From the NCBI GenBank assembly GCA_019931105.1, contig JAIOUW010000002.1, positions 558,001 through 622,000 on the forward strand: a DNA stretch of 64,000 nt, read 5' to 3'. The translations under genes and the position numbers were made by a program. Source of the stretch: Flavobacteriaceae bacterium NBU2977 (lineage in GTDB: Bacteria; Bacteroidota; Bacteroidia; Flavobacteriales; Flavobacteriaceae). The notes under the pieces are model-generated. The model was given only the letters and a program-made list of their open reading frames with translations. It did not search any database and was not told the DNA's origin. Below are positions 54,844 through 64,000 of this stretch, piece by piece (the first letter of the stretch is position 1; every line of letters begins with the position of its first letter).

Positions 54844-57444
54844 ATGAACTTTAATAATTTCACTATAAAATCTCAGGAAGCCATTCAGCAAGCACAGCTG
54901 ATCGCGCAAGAAATGGGACATCAACAAATCGAGAACGAACATATTTTCAGGGCTATTTCGGAAGTCGAGGAAAATGTGCTGCCGTTCATTTTAAAAAAAC
55001 TGAACGTCAATGTTTCCATTCTGAAACAGATTCTGGAAAAAGAGCTCGAAAGCTTTCCAAAAGTATCCGGCGGTGAGATCATGGTTTCCCGAGAAGCGGG
55101 CAAAACCCTTAACGAGGCTAACATTATCGCCAAAAAAATGGAAGACGAGTACGTTTCCATAGAACATCTCATCTTGGCGATTTTTAAATCCAAAAGCAAA
55201 ATTGCCCAGATATTAAAAGACCAGGGCGTAAACGAAAAAGATTTAAAAACGGCGATCGAAGAGTTGCGTAAAGGCGGAAAGGTAACCTCACAAAGTGCCG
55301 AGGATACGTATAACTCATTGGATAAATATGCCAGAAATCTCAACCAATTGGCAGATAGCGGCAAACTTGACCCGGTCATTGGCCGTGATGAGGAAATTCG
55401 CCGTGTCTTGCAGATTCTGTCAAGGCGCACCAAGAACAACCCTATGTTGGTTGGCGAACCCGGGGTGGGCAAAACAGCTATCGCAGAAGGTCTTGCGCAT
55501 CGTATCATACAAGGTGATGTGCCCGAAAACCTAAAAGAAAAAGTTATCTATTCCTTGGATATGGGTGCCCTGATCGCAGGGGCGAAGTACAAAGGTGAGT
55601 TTGAAGAACGTCTAAAATCGGTCATCAAAGAGGTTACCAATTCAGATGGCGATATTGTATTGTTTATTGATGAAATACACACCTTGGTCGGTGCCGGTGG
55701 CGGACAGGGAGCAATGGATGCGGCCAACATTCTGAAACCGGCGTTGGCGAGAGGAGAGCTCCGTGCCATCGGAGCCACAACTCTCGACGAGTATCAGAAG
55801 TATTTTGAAAAAGACAAGGCTCTTGAACGTAGATTTCAAAAAGTGGTGGTCGATGAACCCGATACGGAGAGTGCAATTTCAATATTACGCGGTATCAAGG
55901 AAAAGTACGAAGCGCACCACAAAGTTCGGATCAAAGACGAGGCCGTCATAGCCGCGGTCGAACTTTCGCAGCGTTATATCACCAATCGGTTCTTGCCCGA
56001 CAAGGCCATTGACCTAATGGATGAGGCCGCGTCTAAGCTACGGATGGAAATCAACTCAAAACCCGAAGAACTTGACGTGCTCGATCGTAAAATAATGCAA
56101 TTGGAAATCGAGATCGAGGCCATCAAGCGCGAAAACGACAAAGTAAAGCTAAAAACACTTAATGCCGATTTGGCCAATTTGAAGGAAGACCGCAATGAAA
56201 TCTTCGCCCAATGGGAAAGCGAAAAAACGGTCGTAGACAATATTCAAAAGACCAAGCAAGACATCGAGGAATTTAAACTGGAGGCAGAACGTGCAGAACG
56301 CAACGGTGATTATGGGCAGGTAGCCGAACTGCGGTACGGAAAGATCAAGGAAGCCCAGGAAAGGTTGGAAAACCTTCAAAAAGAACTCGACGAGCAACAA
56401 AGCTCAGGCACTTTGATCAAAGAAGAAGTTACCAATGAGGATATTGCCGAGGTGGTGGCCAAATGGACAGGAATACCCGTTACCAAAATGTTACAATCTG
56501 AAAGGGACAAACTTTTAAAGTTGGAAGAAGTACTGCATAAAAGGGTTGTGGGCCAAGAAGAAGCGATCCAGGCCGTATCGGATGCCATACGCCGTAGTCG
56601 CGCCGGGCTTCAGGATGCTAAAAAACCAATAGGGTCATTTCTATTCTTGGGTACGACCGGGGTCGGTAAGACCGAATTGGCCAAAACCTTGGCAGCCTAC
56701 CTTTTCGATGATGAAAACGCCATGACCCGAATCGATATGAGCGAATACCAAGAGCGTCATTCGGTCAGCCGTTTGGTAGGTGCCCCTCCAGGATATGTCG
56801 GCTATGATGAAGGTGGCCAGTTGACCGAAGCCGTTCGAAGAAGGCCATACTCCGTGGTGTTGTTGGACGAGATAGAAAAAGCGCATCCCGACACCTTTAA
56901 CGTGCTGCTACAGGTCCTGGATGAAGGACGCCTGACCGACAACAAAGGTAGGCTTGCCGATTTCAAGAACAGTATCATTATCATGACCAGTAATATGGGA
57001 AGCCATATTATTCAGGAGAAATTCGAGAACAGCAAGGATATTTATAGTGCCACAGAAGCCGCAAGGGTTGAAGTTCTAGGATTGCTGCGTAAAACGATCC
57101 GCCCTGAGTTCTTGAACAGGATCGATGATATCATCATGTTCACGCCATTGAACAAAGAAGACATCACAGAAATCGTAAAGTTGCAATTGAACGCCTTAAA
57201 GAAAATGTTGTCGCAACAACAGATTACTATCGACGCTACCGAAGAGGCCATAACCTATTTGGCGAATAAAGGTTATGATCCGCAATATGGTGCCAGGCCC
57301 ATCAAAAGGGTCATTCAAAAAGAAGTGCTCAACAACCTTTCAAAAGAATTGTTGGGTGGCAATATCAAAGCGGATAGCATCGTGCTCATAGATTCTTTCG
57401 ATGAAAAACTCGTCTTTAGAAATCAAGGAGAACTTGTAGGGTAA
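54844..57444 (+). CDS. clpB: ATP-dependent disaggregase ClpB
   Basis: A 866-residue Hsp100 ATPase that pulls polypeptides out of aggregates with DnaK. Layout: Clp N-domain (about 1-145), AAA+ domain 1 with Walker [10 protein letters not shown] (near residue 204) and Walker [11 protein letters not shown], the coiled-coil M-domain (about 400-520), and AAA+ domain 2 with Walker [10 protein letters not shown] (near 603) and [14 protein letters not shown]. The M-domain marks it as ClpB rather than ClpA or ClpC. No heat-shock box could be identified upstream. Confidence 0.98.
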   Translation: MNFNNFTIKSQEAIQQAQLIAQEMGHQQIENEHIFRAISEVEENVLPFILKKLNVNVSILKQILEKELESFPKVSGGEIMVSREAGKTLNEANIIAKKMEDEYVSIEHLILAIFKSKSKIAQILKDQGVNEKDLKTAIEELRKGGKVTSQSAEDTYNSLDKYARNLNQLADSGKLDPVIGRDEEIRRVLQILSRRTKNNPMLVGEPGVGKTAIAEGLAHRIIQGDVPENLKEKVIYSLDMGALIAGAKYKGEFEERLKSVIKEVTNSDGDIVLFIDEIHTLVGAGGGQGAMDAANILKPALARGELRAIGATTLDEYQKYFEKDKALERRFQKVVVDEPDTESAISILRGIKEKYEAHHKVRIKDEAVIAAVELSQRYITNRFLPDKAIDLMDEAASKLRMEINSKPEELDVLDRKIMQLEIEIEAIKRENDKVKLKTLNADLANLKEDRNEIFAQWESEKTVVDNIQKTKQDIEEFKLEAERAERNGDYGQVAELRYGKIKEAQERLENLQKELDEQQSSGTLIKEEVTNEDIAEVVAKWTGIPVTKMLQSERDKLLKLEEVLHKRVVGQEEAIQAVSDAIRRSRAGLQDAKKPIGSFLFLGTTGVGKTELAKTLAAYLFDDENAMTRIDMSEYQERHSVSRLVGAPPGYVGYDEGGQLTEAVRRRPYSVVLLDEIEKAHPDTFNVLLQVLDEGRLTDNKGRLADFKNSIIIMTSNMGSHIIQEKFENSKDIYSATEAARVEVLGLLRKTIRPEFLNRIDDIIMFTPLNKEDITEIVKLQLNALKKMLSQQQITIDATEEAITYLANKGYDPQYGARPIKRVIQKEVLNNLSKELLGGNIKADSIVLIDSFDEKLVFRNQGELVG

Positions 57445-57459
57445 TCCTTTTACAGAAGA

Positions 57460-57500
57460 AAAAAACACCCAAGCCACCACAAATGGAAGGGTGTTTTTTT
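57460..57500 (+). terminator. Intrinsic terminator after clpB
   Basis: AAAAAACACCC (57460-57470) pairs with GGGTGTTTTTT (57489-57499) around an 18-nt loop, followed by T. Confidence 0.85.
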
Positions 57501-57509
57501 TATCAACAA

Positions 57510-57529
57510 TATATACCATACAGTATATA
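57510..57529. promoter_or_regulatory. Perfect inverted repeat, likely TetR operator
   Basis: TATATAC (57510-57516), six bases, GTATATA (57523-57529), 31 bases before the tetR-family ATG. Length and symmetry are usual for an autoregulatory TetR site. Confidence 0.6.
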
Positions 57530-57560
57530 GATCTTTTATATTCGTATAAAATTGCCCGAA

Positions 57561-58157
57561 ATGACCTCCAAAGCCGAAAAAACCACAAAATATATCATCG
57601 AGACCGTAGCGCCTATTTTTAATAAGTTGGGCTATGTTGCTACGAGTATGAGCGATCTCACCGAGGCGACCGGACTCACAAAGGGAGCACTTTATGGTAA
57701 CTTCGAAAATAAAGAGGCCCTGGCCTTATCGGCATTCGAATATAGTAGCAAACGTTTGTTGAGCGCCATTGATGAGCAATTGAATACCGAAGGAACCTCA
57801 CTGGAAAAGCTCTTTGTGCTCACAAAATTTTATCGCAACTATGATATTTTTACCGATGAGTTGGGTGGGTGCCCCGTTTTGAACGTGGGGGTAGATGCAC
57901 AGAACAACAATAGGCTATTGGCGGCAGCTGTGCGCGAAACGATAAAGACCATCGAGGGTAAAATAGCGCTGGTACTTGAAAACGGTGTGAACGGCAATGA
58001 GCTTCGACTTCCTGTAACCCCGTTACAGTTCGCAAAACAAATGTACACCATGCTTCAGGGGGCGGTAGCGATGACTACCATTACTCGAGACAGAAAATAT
58101 TTAATGAATACGGTGGCCTATCTCGAGGTACTTATCAATCGTGAAATAAAGAAATAA
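57561..58157 (+). CDS. TetR-family transcriptional regulator
   Basis: A 198-residue ligand-responsive repressor. The N-terminal HTH (about residues 5-52) reads VAPIFNKLGYVATSMSDLTEATGLTKGALYGNFENKEALA, as in the classical TetR pattern. The C-terminal ligand domain resembles the group that includes LELGGCPVLN-type regulators. The TTG frame opening at 57552 adds only three residues; ATG at 57561 is preferred. A perfect inverted repeat sits just upstream. Neither neighbour is obviously its target. Confidence 0.93.
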   Translation: MTSKAEKTTKYIIETVAPIFNKLGYVATSMSDLTEATGLTKGALYGNFENKEALALSAFEYSSKRLLSAIDEQLNTEGTSLEKLFVLTKFYRNYDIFTDELGGCPVLNVGVDAQNNNRLLAAAVRETIKTIEGKIALVLENGVNGNELRLPVTPLQFAKQMYTMLQGAVAMTTITRDRKYLMNTVAYLEVLINREIKK

Positions 58158-58190
58158 TATTCCTTTGCCTTTTTTATTGGCAAATAAAAA

Positions 58191-58220
58191 AGCCTTGACA
58201 GTGCTTACCAAGGCTCTTTT
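58191..58220. terminator. Intrinsic terminator between convergent genes
   Basis: AGCCTTG (58191-58197) pairs with CAAGGCT (58209-58215), with A-run before and T-run after, between tetR and the PorP/SprF-like gene. Confidence 0.8.
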
Positions 58221-58239
58221 TATTTAGGAAATTAATGGA

Positions 58240-59979
58240 CTATTTGCCCACAACCCTGAAAATCCAGGTTTTATCTTGATAGCGTCCATCAAACTTACTA
58301 TCTCTCGCCTTTCTGGCCTCGGTCATGGTGTCATATCGCTTCAAGTAAACATAATTATAATTATTCAAGCTTCTTAAGAACGACTTTGGCTCTAGGCCTC
58401 TTCGGGTCAAGTCTTTCATAAAGGCATCGAAATACTTTTTGGTGCCGAATACGTTCGTGATCAAATAGTAGCCAGGTTCAAGTCCATCCTCGGTATTTAC
58501 CTCCTCATATTTCTCTCCGTCCTGAGGTCTATCCGCTGGATCTACTTCAACGACTTCCTCTTGTTCCACAGCTTTTTCTTCTTCGGCCTTTTTAGCAACC
58601 TCCGCTTCTGCAATTCTTACCTGCGTCAACGAATCGATTTCTCGTTTGGCCCTTAGTCGTTCTGCCTCGGCCAAGGCTTCGGCCTTGGCGATCGAATCCT
58701 GTTTGCGTAATTGTTCTTGACGTTGCTTCTCTGCCAATGCCTCGGCTTCCCTTACTTTGTTTATAGAATCTTGTTTTCTTTGTTGTTCCCTTTGCAGGGC
58801 AATGACTTCTTTGTTGTTTCTCTCGATCAGGTCAAGTGAATCCTTGATTCTTTTCTGACGTTCTTCCAATTCTTTTTTCCTATCGATGTCTTGTTGTTTC
58901 TTAGCAAGGTCGAGCGAGTCCTTCGTTCTTTTCGCCTTTTCCTTCGCCAGTTTCTCCTGTTCCTTCTCAGCAAGTCTTTGGGCCTTCTCCTCTTCCTTGG
59001 CCAATTTCTTCTCTAATTTTTCATCTTCAACATCCTCATCCGCAACTGCATTTTCTTCTATTTCTTTATCCGATTTCATAAAACGATAGGCCGCAAGTAC
59101 CTCAAATGTGGGATCCTTACCGCTTAAATCATTACCCATGCCCAGCTCCATTAAAGCACCTATGGAAACACGTTTAAAAAACCTTCCCCCACCTCCGAAT
59201 GAGATTCCATAAAAGTTATTATAACCTGCTTGCGCCCAAAATTTTTCGGTCGAAAGCAAGGTTGTTAGTCCGATCTGCGCATCATTATCGGGAATGGACT
59301 TATAATATACCATCGGCCTTAAAACGGTTTCTTTAAAATTGAAAAGGCCCAACGGAAAGGCATAGGAAGCCAAGGCCGTATAGATTCTATCCTCTGGCTT
59401 TGAATGTCTTTCATTGGTTGTGAAATTGTAGTCAAAAAGGTTCTCGGAAGCAATGCCAACGCTAAACCTATCCAAAGAAAAAAGAAGCCCCGGAGCCATT
59501 TGCAGTACGAAATCATCGGTTATCACCAGTTGGGGAAGCTGTATCTGCGGGTCTGGTTGAAATCTATCATCTGATAATTTTTGCTTGAAACCGAAAAGGT
59601 TCAGGCCCAAAGCCAACGTTGCCCTTTCGTTGATTTCCATTACATAGGAATAATTCAATACCCCTCCCGTATTGAGAAATATACCCGTATTATGCTGATA
59701 AAACCCAGCGCCCGCCACAGAACTTTCATTCAGCTTGTGCGTATAGTTCAAAAACAAGGTCGTTGGATCTGCATCTGGCGATTGCCATTGCCAACGCGAC
59801 CATACGGCAATAGAACTCGGATTGTTCGCTGTCAATGAAAATGCAGGATGAAAAAAACTCGAATTATATTCTGTAAGATTGTGCTGTCGAAGGTCTACGG
59901 GCAAGGTGACATCTTGCGCCCGTACGACAAACAAGAGGAATAGGAAAAGTATTGTAGGTAGTGTTCTCAGCATATGCAA
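58240..59979 (-). CDS. PorP/SprF-type protein fused to a coiled coil and SPOR-like domain
   Basis: A 579-residue protein. The signal peptide (ending VVRAQ near residue 22) and residues to about 300 match the PorP/SprF family of type IX secretion outer-membrane barrels: HPAFSLTANNPSSIAVWSRWQW, NTGGVLNYSYVMEIN, VGIASENLFDYNF. A long highly charged helical segment follows (about 305-490), in which a Asp-Ser-Leu/Ile motif recurs (KDSLDLA, KDSLDLI, QDSINK, QDSIAK, IDSLTQ). The C-terminus (about 505-579; GYYLITNVFGTKKYFDAF, YVYLKRYDTMTEA) looks SPOR-like. This could tie a barrel to peptidoglycan. No other gliding or T9SS gene is adjacent. Confidence 0.87.
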   Translation of the reverse strand: MHMLRTLPTILFLFLLFVVRAQDVTLPVDLRQHNLTEYNSSFFHPAFSLTANNPSSIAVWSRWQWQSPDADPTTLFLNYTHKLNESSVAGAGFYQHNTGIFLNTGGVLNYSYVMEINERATLALGLNLFGFKQKLSDDRFQPDPQIQLPQLVITDDFVLQMAPGLLFSLDRFSVGIASENLFDYNFTTNERHSKPEDRIYTALASYAFPLGLFNFKETVLRPMVYYKSIPDNDAQIGLTTLLSTEKFWAQAGYNNFYGISFGGGGRFFKRVSIGALMELGMGNDLSGKDPTFEVLAAYRFMKSDKEIEENAVADEDVEDEKLEKKLAKEEEKAQRLAEKEQEKLAKEKAKRTKDSLDLAKKQQDIDRKKELEERQKRIKDSLDLIERNNKEVIALQREQQRKQDSINKVREAEALAEKQRQEQLRKQDSIAKAEALAEAERLRAKREIDSLTQVRIAEAEVAKKAEEEKAVEQEEVVEVDPADRPQDGEKYEEVNTEDGLEPGYYLITNVFGTKKYFDAFMKDLTRRGLEPKSFLRSLNNYNYVYLKRYDTMTEARKARDSKFDGRYQDKTWIFRVVGK

Positions 59980-60159
59980 AAAAAACGAAAAACCTTAAGT
60001 TTTACATACTATTTTGCGATTATTTTAGTTAGAGTAAAAGAAAAATAATCAAATACCCCGAAAATAGCCATCAAACAGTGCATTACATCGATCAGCCCCT
60101 ATAAAGGTTTATGCTGACAAATGTTAATAAAACTGCAAAAAACTACTAAAAAGCATTCA

Positions 60160-60711
60160 ATGAAACGAAGTTTCACCATGTTCATCGGTTGCCTGATATT
60201 AATATTGGCCAGCTGTAAGGAAGATAAAAAAATCGCTGTAGATTTCAACCCGCCCACAGTTTCGACCTTCTACTTCATTCGACATGCCGAGAAGGATAGA
60301 TCCAATCCTGAAAATCAAGATCCAGAACTAAATCAGGCCGGTCTGGGCCGTGCCATGCACTGGGCAGAAATTCTTAACGATGTAAGACTTGATGCCATTT
60401 ATACCACTGATTTTGAGCGTACATCAATGACGGCCGCGCCAACATCTGTGAAACAAGATATTACCGTTCAATATTATGACCCTGAAATTATTGATATTGA
60501 GCAATTTAAAGCAGACAACTTGAATAGAAATGTTCTTGTAGTCGGACATAGTAATACTACGCCTGCTTTGGTCAATAAAATGATAGGTGAAGACAAGTAC
60601 CCTGATATTGACGATCATGAGAACGGCAAACTTTTCATCGTTCAAATTGTCAATGGCAAGACCACCGATATGCAATTGACGTTCAACTGCAGTTGCCCTA
60701 CTCGAGAGTAA
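60160..60711 (+). CDS. Histidine phosphatase-family lipoprotein
   Basis: A 183-residue lipoprotein (lipobox LASC, Cys20) of the SixA/phosphoglycerate-mutase branch of histidine phosphatases. The phosphohistidine motif is FIRHAEKD, the second His is in VVGHSNTTPALV, and the Arg of YTTDFERTSMTA is the usual third ligand. The start at 60160 puts the signal at the N-terminus. Lipidation suggests an extracytoplasmic phosphatase. Its stop overlaps the convergent gene by 14 bases. Confidence 0.88.
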   Translation: MKRSFTMFIGCLILILASCKEDKKIAVDFNPPTVSTFYFIRHAEKDRSNPENQDPELNQAGLGRAMHWAEILNDVRLDAIYTTDFERTSMTAAPTSVKQDITVQYYDPEIIDIEQFKADNLNRNVLVVGHSNTTPALVNKMIGEDKYPDIDDHENGKLFIVQIVNGKTTDMQLTFNCSCPTRE

Positions 60712-61435
60712 TATTTTTTAATTCGATTTTAGAAAGCAGTTTAAGTTTGCCCGCCATAAGCAAGCTATCGATGTCATAAATCGAATGCAGCGGGTCTTCT
60801 GGTTCGTAGTTGTTGTAATCGACAAACCGTATGCCTCCTATCGACCTTTCATTGTAAGCTTCGCGAAATCTCATTCCGCCTCCATCCACATGAAACTCAT
60901 AAGCTAAAAAATCGGGTTTAAAAGTGTCGGCATTAAACCAATACACATAAATATCGTCAAAATCCTTACCGCCACCTTTTTGATCAAATGTTACCTTGAC
61001 CTTGTAATAATCTTGCCCCTCTATGGCAACTTTTTCCAGTAATTCTTTGTTCACGGCCGCGTCGTTCAAGCCAAAGGGCAAATAGGCGAAATAATGGACG
61101 GAATTTACCGAGTTTGCATATTTATTGGCCAAGGTATCGTGCAGAACCACCAGACTATCGTTGATATATCTTTCAAATTTATGAGGATGGCGTACATCCA
61201 CAACGACCGAAGAGTCCGCGGTAATAACGCGCTTAAGTATTCGTTGGCCCTTGGTAACATCGAGGGTATATGTAATATCCCTAAAATCAAAGGAAATGTT
61301 ACTGGTCTTGTACAGATCGCCCCCGCAGACCTCGATACTTTTGTCAACGATTTGCTGCGCCGTTAATAAACTATCCTTTTTTTGCCTACAGGAAAAAAGC
61401 AATATGAAGAACAATAGTAGAGCGTATTTTTTCAT
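60698..61435 (-). CDS. DUF6503-like lipoprotein
   Basis: A 245-residue lipoprotein (lipobox LFSC). The body matches the Bacteroidota DUF6503 type: LTAQQIVDKSIEVCGG, a middle DITYTLDVTKGQ region, and FDQKGGGKDFDDIYVYWFNADTF with a terminal YDIDSLL. The family is related in form to outer-membrane lipoprotein carriers, function unknown. I start at MKKYALLLFF (61435); 11 further codons upstream would precede the signal. Confidence 0.83.
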   Translation of the reverse strand: MKKYALLLFFILLFSCRQKKDSLLTAQQIVDKSIEVCGGDLYKTSNISFDFRDITYTLDVTKGQRILKRVITADSSVVVDVRHPHKFERYINDSLVVLHDTLANKYANSVNSVHYFAYLPFGLNDAAVNKELLEKVAIEGQDYYKVKVTFDQKGGGKDFDDIYVYWFNADTFKPDFLAYEFHVDGGGMRFREAYNERSIGGIRFVDYNNYEPEDPLHSIYDIDSLLMAGKLKLLSKIELKNITLE

Positions 61436-61555
61436 CTTTGATTTTGTTAGTAGTTCGATTAAAGACACTTATCTTACTTCAAATAAGTAAATATTTTAAA
61501 GCAAAACCAAAATGAAGCACCATTGGCAACATTTTGTTTTTATTTTTGCTGCCCG

Positions 61556-62017
61556 ATGCAACAAAATGTGAATATAAAAAATAAGAAGGCTCGATTCGAA
61601 TACGAATTGCTGGACAAGTACACGGCCGGAATCGTGCTTTCGGGAACCGAAATAAAATCAATACGTTTAAGCAAGGCCGCAATAGCAGAGAGTTTTTGCG
61701 AGTTCAATGAGCACGGGGAGCTTTTTATCATCAATATGCAGATCGATGAATATTCGCATGGCACCCATTACAACCATAGACCCAAGGCAGAGCGCAAACT
61801 CTTGCTCAACAAACAAGAACTTAAAAAACTTCGAAAAGAAGTCACTACTTCGGGATATACGATTATTCCCTTAAACCTCTTTCTGAACGAACGAGGACTC
61901 GCCAAATTGACCATAGCTCTCGCCAAGGGAAAAAAACTATACGATAAACGCGAAACCATAAGGGATCGCGATAACAAGAGGAATTTGGATAGGATCAAGA
62001 AAAACTTCAACAACTAG
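61556..62017 (+). CDS. smpB: SsrA-binding protein
   Basis: The tmRNA partner that rescues stalled ribosomes. The start MQQNVNIKNKKARFEYEL (61556) gives 153 residues, the normal length. Family hallmarks are YELLDKYTAGIVLSGTEIKSIR, AESFCEFNEHGELFI, the HGTHYNHRP segment, GLAKLTIALAKGKKLYDKRE and the basic C-terminal tail. The ssrA gene itself is not in the window. Confidence 0.97.
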   Translation: MQQNVNIKNKKARFEYELLDKYTAGIVLSGTEIKSIRLSKAAIAESFCEFNEHGELFIINMQIDEYSHGTHYNHRPKAERKLLLNKQELKKLRKEVTTSGYTIIPLNLFLNERGLAKLTIALAKGKKLYDKRETIRDRDNKRNLDRIKKNFNN

Positions 62018-62107
62018 ATCCGGGCTTGATGGTTCTTCCCAAAAATCCTATTCTTTGTTAAGGTATTCTTTTGTAATTTGTTGTCATAAAATCAACTGGT
62101 CACTATC

Positions 62108-63574
62108 ATGAAAGACGACAAAGACAAAAAACCGGGCAATTCAAGAAGAAAATTTATCAAGCAAGGAGCAATGGCTTCCTCTATTTTCATAGTTCCCAGG
62201 CATGTTTTGGGAGGAGTAGGGTACGTTGCGCCCAGTGACCGTTTAGCCTTGGCGGCCATCGGTGCCGGAGGCAAAGGAGCCAGCGACATCAAGAACGCCT
62301 CGGTCAACGGTCGCGAAAAAGTAGTTGCACTCTGTGACGTCGATTTTTCAGGTTCGGCCAAGCGGTCAGTAGAAAATTTTCCGAAGGCCAAGTTATTTGA
62401 CGACTACCGTGTGATGTTGGACAAAAAGAAAAACATCGATGCGGTAACGATCTCTACGCCCGATCATGTTCATGGTCCGGCCGCCAAATATGCTATGGAA
62501 CGCGGCATTCACGTTTATGTTCAAAAACCGATGACACATAATATCAGGGAAGCTCGAATGCTTACCGAAATGGCCCGTGAAAAGAAGATAGTGACCCAAA
62601 TGGGGAATCAAGGAGGTTCGAATCCACTTTTGAATATGGTACAAAATTGGATCGATACCGATGCGGTCGGGGCCATTTCAAAAGTCCAGGTATGGACCAA
62701 CCGCCCCGTATGGCCCCAAGGAGGCGCAATGCCCGCTCCTGACCCAAGTTCAAAGCCATCGGCACTAAATTGGGATCTATGGTTGGGGCCGGCGCCGTTC
62801 AAGGAATATACTCCTAATCTACATCCTTTTAGTTGGAGAGGATGGTGGGATTACGGCACAGGGGCCCTTGGCGATGTCGGATGCCATTTGATAGACATTC
62901 CATTCCGCACTTTAGGCCTTAAATATCCGACCGATGCCGAATGTAGTGTGGGGTCGGTGTTCTCTCAAATGTGGAGTCCTGATTATCACCCTGAAGGCTG
63001 TCCTGCCTCTTCGTTCATCACATTGCATTTCGATGCGACCGAAAAAAGCAAGTCGCCCATAGAAATGACGTGGAGCGACGGTGGTATTCGTCCTTCACAC
63101 CCAGATATCATTCCCGCCGACCATGACATAGGAGGAAAGAACAGTGCGAACGGTGTATTGATAATCGGTGAAAAAGGAATCATTTCGACGAACATCAACG
63201 ATAGCTCTCCGATTATGCCGAAGCTGTATTTAAACGACGGCACTACCGACTTTGGCCCCGAAATCGAGGATAACGAGGAACCCGAATATGGCCACCAACG
63301 TAAATGGGTCGATGCCTGTAAGGCAGGCTTCGGAAGTGAAGAACATTTAGGTTTGACTTCTTCCTTCGATTATGCCGGACCTATGACCGAGACCGTATTG
63401 ATGGGCAACTTGGCCATTCGCTCGTATTTGCTCCGCAGGGAAAACGAAAAAAACCAAATGGAGTTCTTCGGCCGCAAAAAATTGTTATGGGACGGCGAAA
63501 ATATGCGCATTACCAATCTTGAAGAAGCCAATCAATTTGTTGGAAGAACCTACCGTGATGGGTTTGTTGTTTAA
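62108..63574 (+). CDS. Tat-exported Gfo/Idh/MocA oxidoreductase
   Basis: A 488-residue member of the Gfo/Idh/MocA superfamily, longer than the 16-kb one and not a close copy. The Tat signal is NSRRKFIKQGAMAS, followed by the Rossmann part (LALAAIGAGGKG, AVTISTPDHVHG, VYVQKPMTHN in place of EKP) and the C-terminal fold with GDVGCHLIDIPF. Typical of Bacteroidota Tat-exported sugar oxidoreductases. Substrate unknown. It ends before the convergent pcm gene. Confidence 0.9.
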   Translation: MKDDKDKKPGNSRRKFIKQGAMASSIFIVPRHVLGGVGYVAPSDRLALAAIGAGGKGASDIKNASVNGREKVVALCDVDFSGSAKRSVENFPKAKLFDDYRVMLDKKKNIDAVTISTPDHVHGPAAKYAMERGIHVYVQKPMTHNIREARMLTEMAREKKIVTQMGNQGGSNPLLNMVQNWIDTDAVGAISKVQVWTNRPVWPQGGAMPAPDPSSKPSALNWDLWLGPAPFKEYTPNLHPFSWRGWWDYGTGALGDVGCHLIDIPFRTLGLKYPTDAECSVGSVFSQMWSPDYHPEGCPASSFITLHFDATEKSKSPIEMTWSDGGIRPSHPDIIPADHDIGGKNSANGVLIIGEKGIISTNINDSSPIMPKLYLNDGTTDFGPEIEDNEEPEYGHQRKWVDACKAGFGSEEHLGLTSSFDYAGPMTETVLMGNLAIRSYLLRRENEKNQMEFFGRKKLLWDGENMRITNLEEANQFVGRTYRDGFVV

Positions 63575-63634
63575 TGATATGGTCAAGAGTGGCGTTATAT
63601 GCGCGTTCCTCCTTTGAAGATTATAATGAAAAGC

Positions 63635-64000
63635 TTAGTTTTTATCTTCTAACATAGGTACGAAACGAAAGACCCCTAATTCCTTTTTCTCGAACTCCTT
63701 CTCAGATGTTCGTATATATAGAGTCATGGTTTGGTCATCTTCGCCCACGGGTATAACCAACCTGCCCCCCATTTTCAACTGCGACAATAGGGATTTCGGG
63801 GTCTCAGGCGCTCCAGCGGTCACAATAATACCATCAAAAGGGGCTTCTTCGGGCAAACCTTTATAACCATCTCCGAAGATGGACTTTTTAGGGCGATAAC
63901 CCATTTTCTTGAAAAATATATTTGTCTTTTTAAAGAGCTCTATTTGACGTTCAATGGTAAAAACCTTGGCTTTCAATGCCAATAATATTGCTGTCTGGTA
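63635..64000 (-). CDS. pcm: Protein-L-isoaspartate O-methyltransferase, C-terminal part (cut by window end)
   Basis: The C-terminal roughly 121 residues of a PCMT repair methyltransferase, open to the right end of the window. The SAM-domain motif is partly present as YQTAIL near the edge and KVFTIERQIELF, followed by FGDGYKGLPEEAPFDGIIVTAGAPETP and the GGRLVIPVGEDDQ segment. The gene continues beyond 64000, so the N-terminus is unknown. The enzyme methylates isoaspartyl residues to start their repair. Confidence 0.9.
   Translation of the reverse strand, partial: YQTAILLALKAKVFTIERQIELFKKTNIFFKKMGYRPKKSIFGDGYKGLPEEAPFDGIIVTAGAPETPKSLLSQLKMGGRLVIPVGEDDQTMTLYIRTSEKEFEKKELGVFRFVPMLEDKN

Noticed and set aside
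57552-57560. TTG start for the TetR gene
   Set aside because: It adds only three codons; the ATG at 57561 gives the normal N-terminus.
62611-62630. tRNA-like GGTTCGAATCC segment
   Set aside because: It falls inside the well-supported oxidoreductase frame (QGGSNP) and no acceptor or anticodon stem surrounds it.
1-64000. CRISPR arrays, phage genes, transposases or defence systems
   Set aside because: I saw no regularly spaced repeats, integrase, transposase or known defence gene pair; the AT-rich islet has no mobility gene of its own.

Overview
The window looks like chromosome of a marine Flavobacteriaceae member (Bacteroidota), near Maribacter or Zobellia; the genus is inference. The evidence is a PorP/SprF type IX secretion protein, the bacillithiol-system protein YtxJ, a menaquinone pathway, many SPII lipoproteins, flavobacterial families such as DUF2853, DUF4252 and DUF6503-like, and a TAnnTTTG -7 promoter box at the SRP RNA gene. 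There are about 60 protein genes and one RNA gene. I saw no tRNA, rRNA, CRISPR array, transposase, phage gene or recognisable defence system.

Layout. 0.1-9.7 kb, leftward: a TPR histidine kinase and a LytTR response regulator, then a menaquinone cluster (menA, SPOR-like protein, CvfB-like protein, DUF2853, menD, menF, hotdog thioesterase). menB, menC and menE are not in the window. 9.8-18.7 kb: an esterase and two GNAT acetyltransferases, a metallophosphoesterase, dnaK, a Tat-exported oxidoreductase and single-chain serine dehydratase sdaA. 18.8-22.25 kb: a clearly AT-richer islet with an ASCH-domain lipoprotein, a cysteine-less HxlR regulator and a divergent DJ-1/PfpI - barrel-like - NADP-reductase cassette. 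22.3-28.1 kb: panB, lspA, an RluA-type synthase, DUF4252, a DMT transporter and a conserved hypothetical. 28.3-45.3 kb: leuA-leuB, thioredoxin-like lipoproteins, pheT, a fasciclin protein, an ABC-F ATPase, transaldolase, the SRP RNA, a glutaminyl cyclase and a hotdog thioesterase. 45.4-50.2 kb: a signalling cluster of an atypical LytTR regulator whose phospho-Asp and switch Lys are replaced, a 57-residue lipoprotein, a TPR histidine kinase, a LuxR-type regulator and an unknown protein. 50.2-64 kb: glyA, fahA, ytxJ, clpB, tetR, the PorP/SprF fusion protein, a histidine phosphatase lipoprotein, smpB, a second Tat oxidoreductase and the truncated end of pcm.

How genes work together. The menaquinone genes cover chorismate to isochorismate (MenF), to SEPHCHC (MenD), hydrolysis of DHNA-CoA (hotdog protein) and prenylation (MenA). 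leuA and leuB give two leucine-pathway steps. DnaK and ClpB are partner disaggregation chaperones, and SmpB serves trans-translation. Two separate two-component systems each pair a TPR sensor with a nearby regulator. The most unusual points are the pseudo-receiver LytTR gene and its cluster, the AT-rich islet, the PorP/SprF coiled-coil/SPOR-like fusion, and several perfect inverted repeats in front of dnaK, leuA and tetR.
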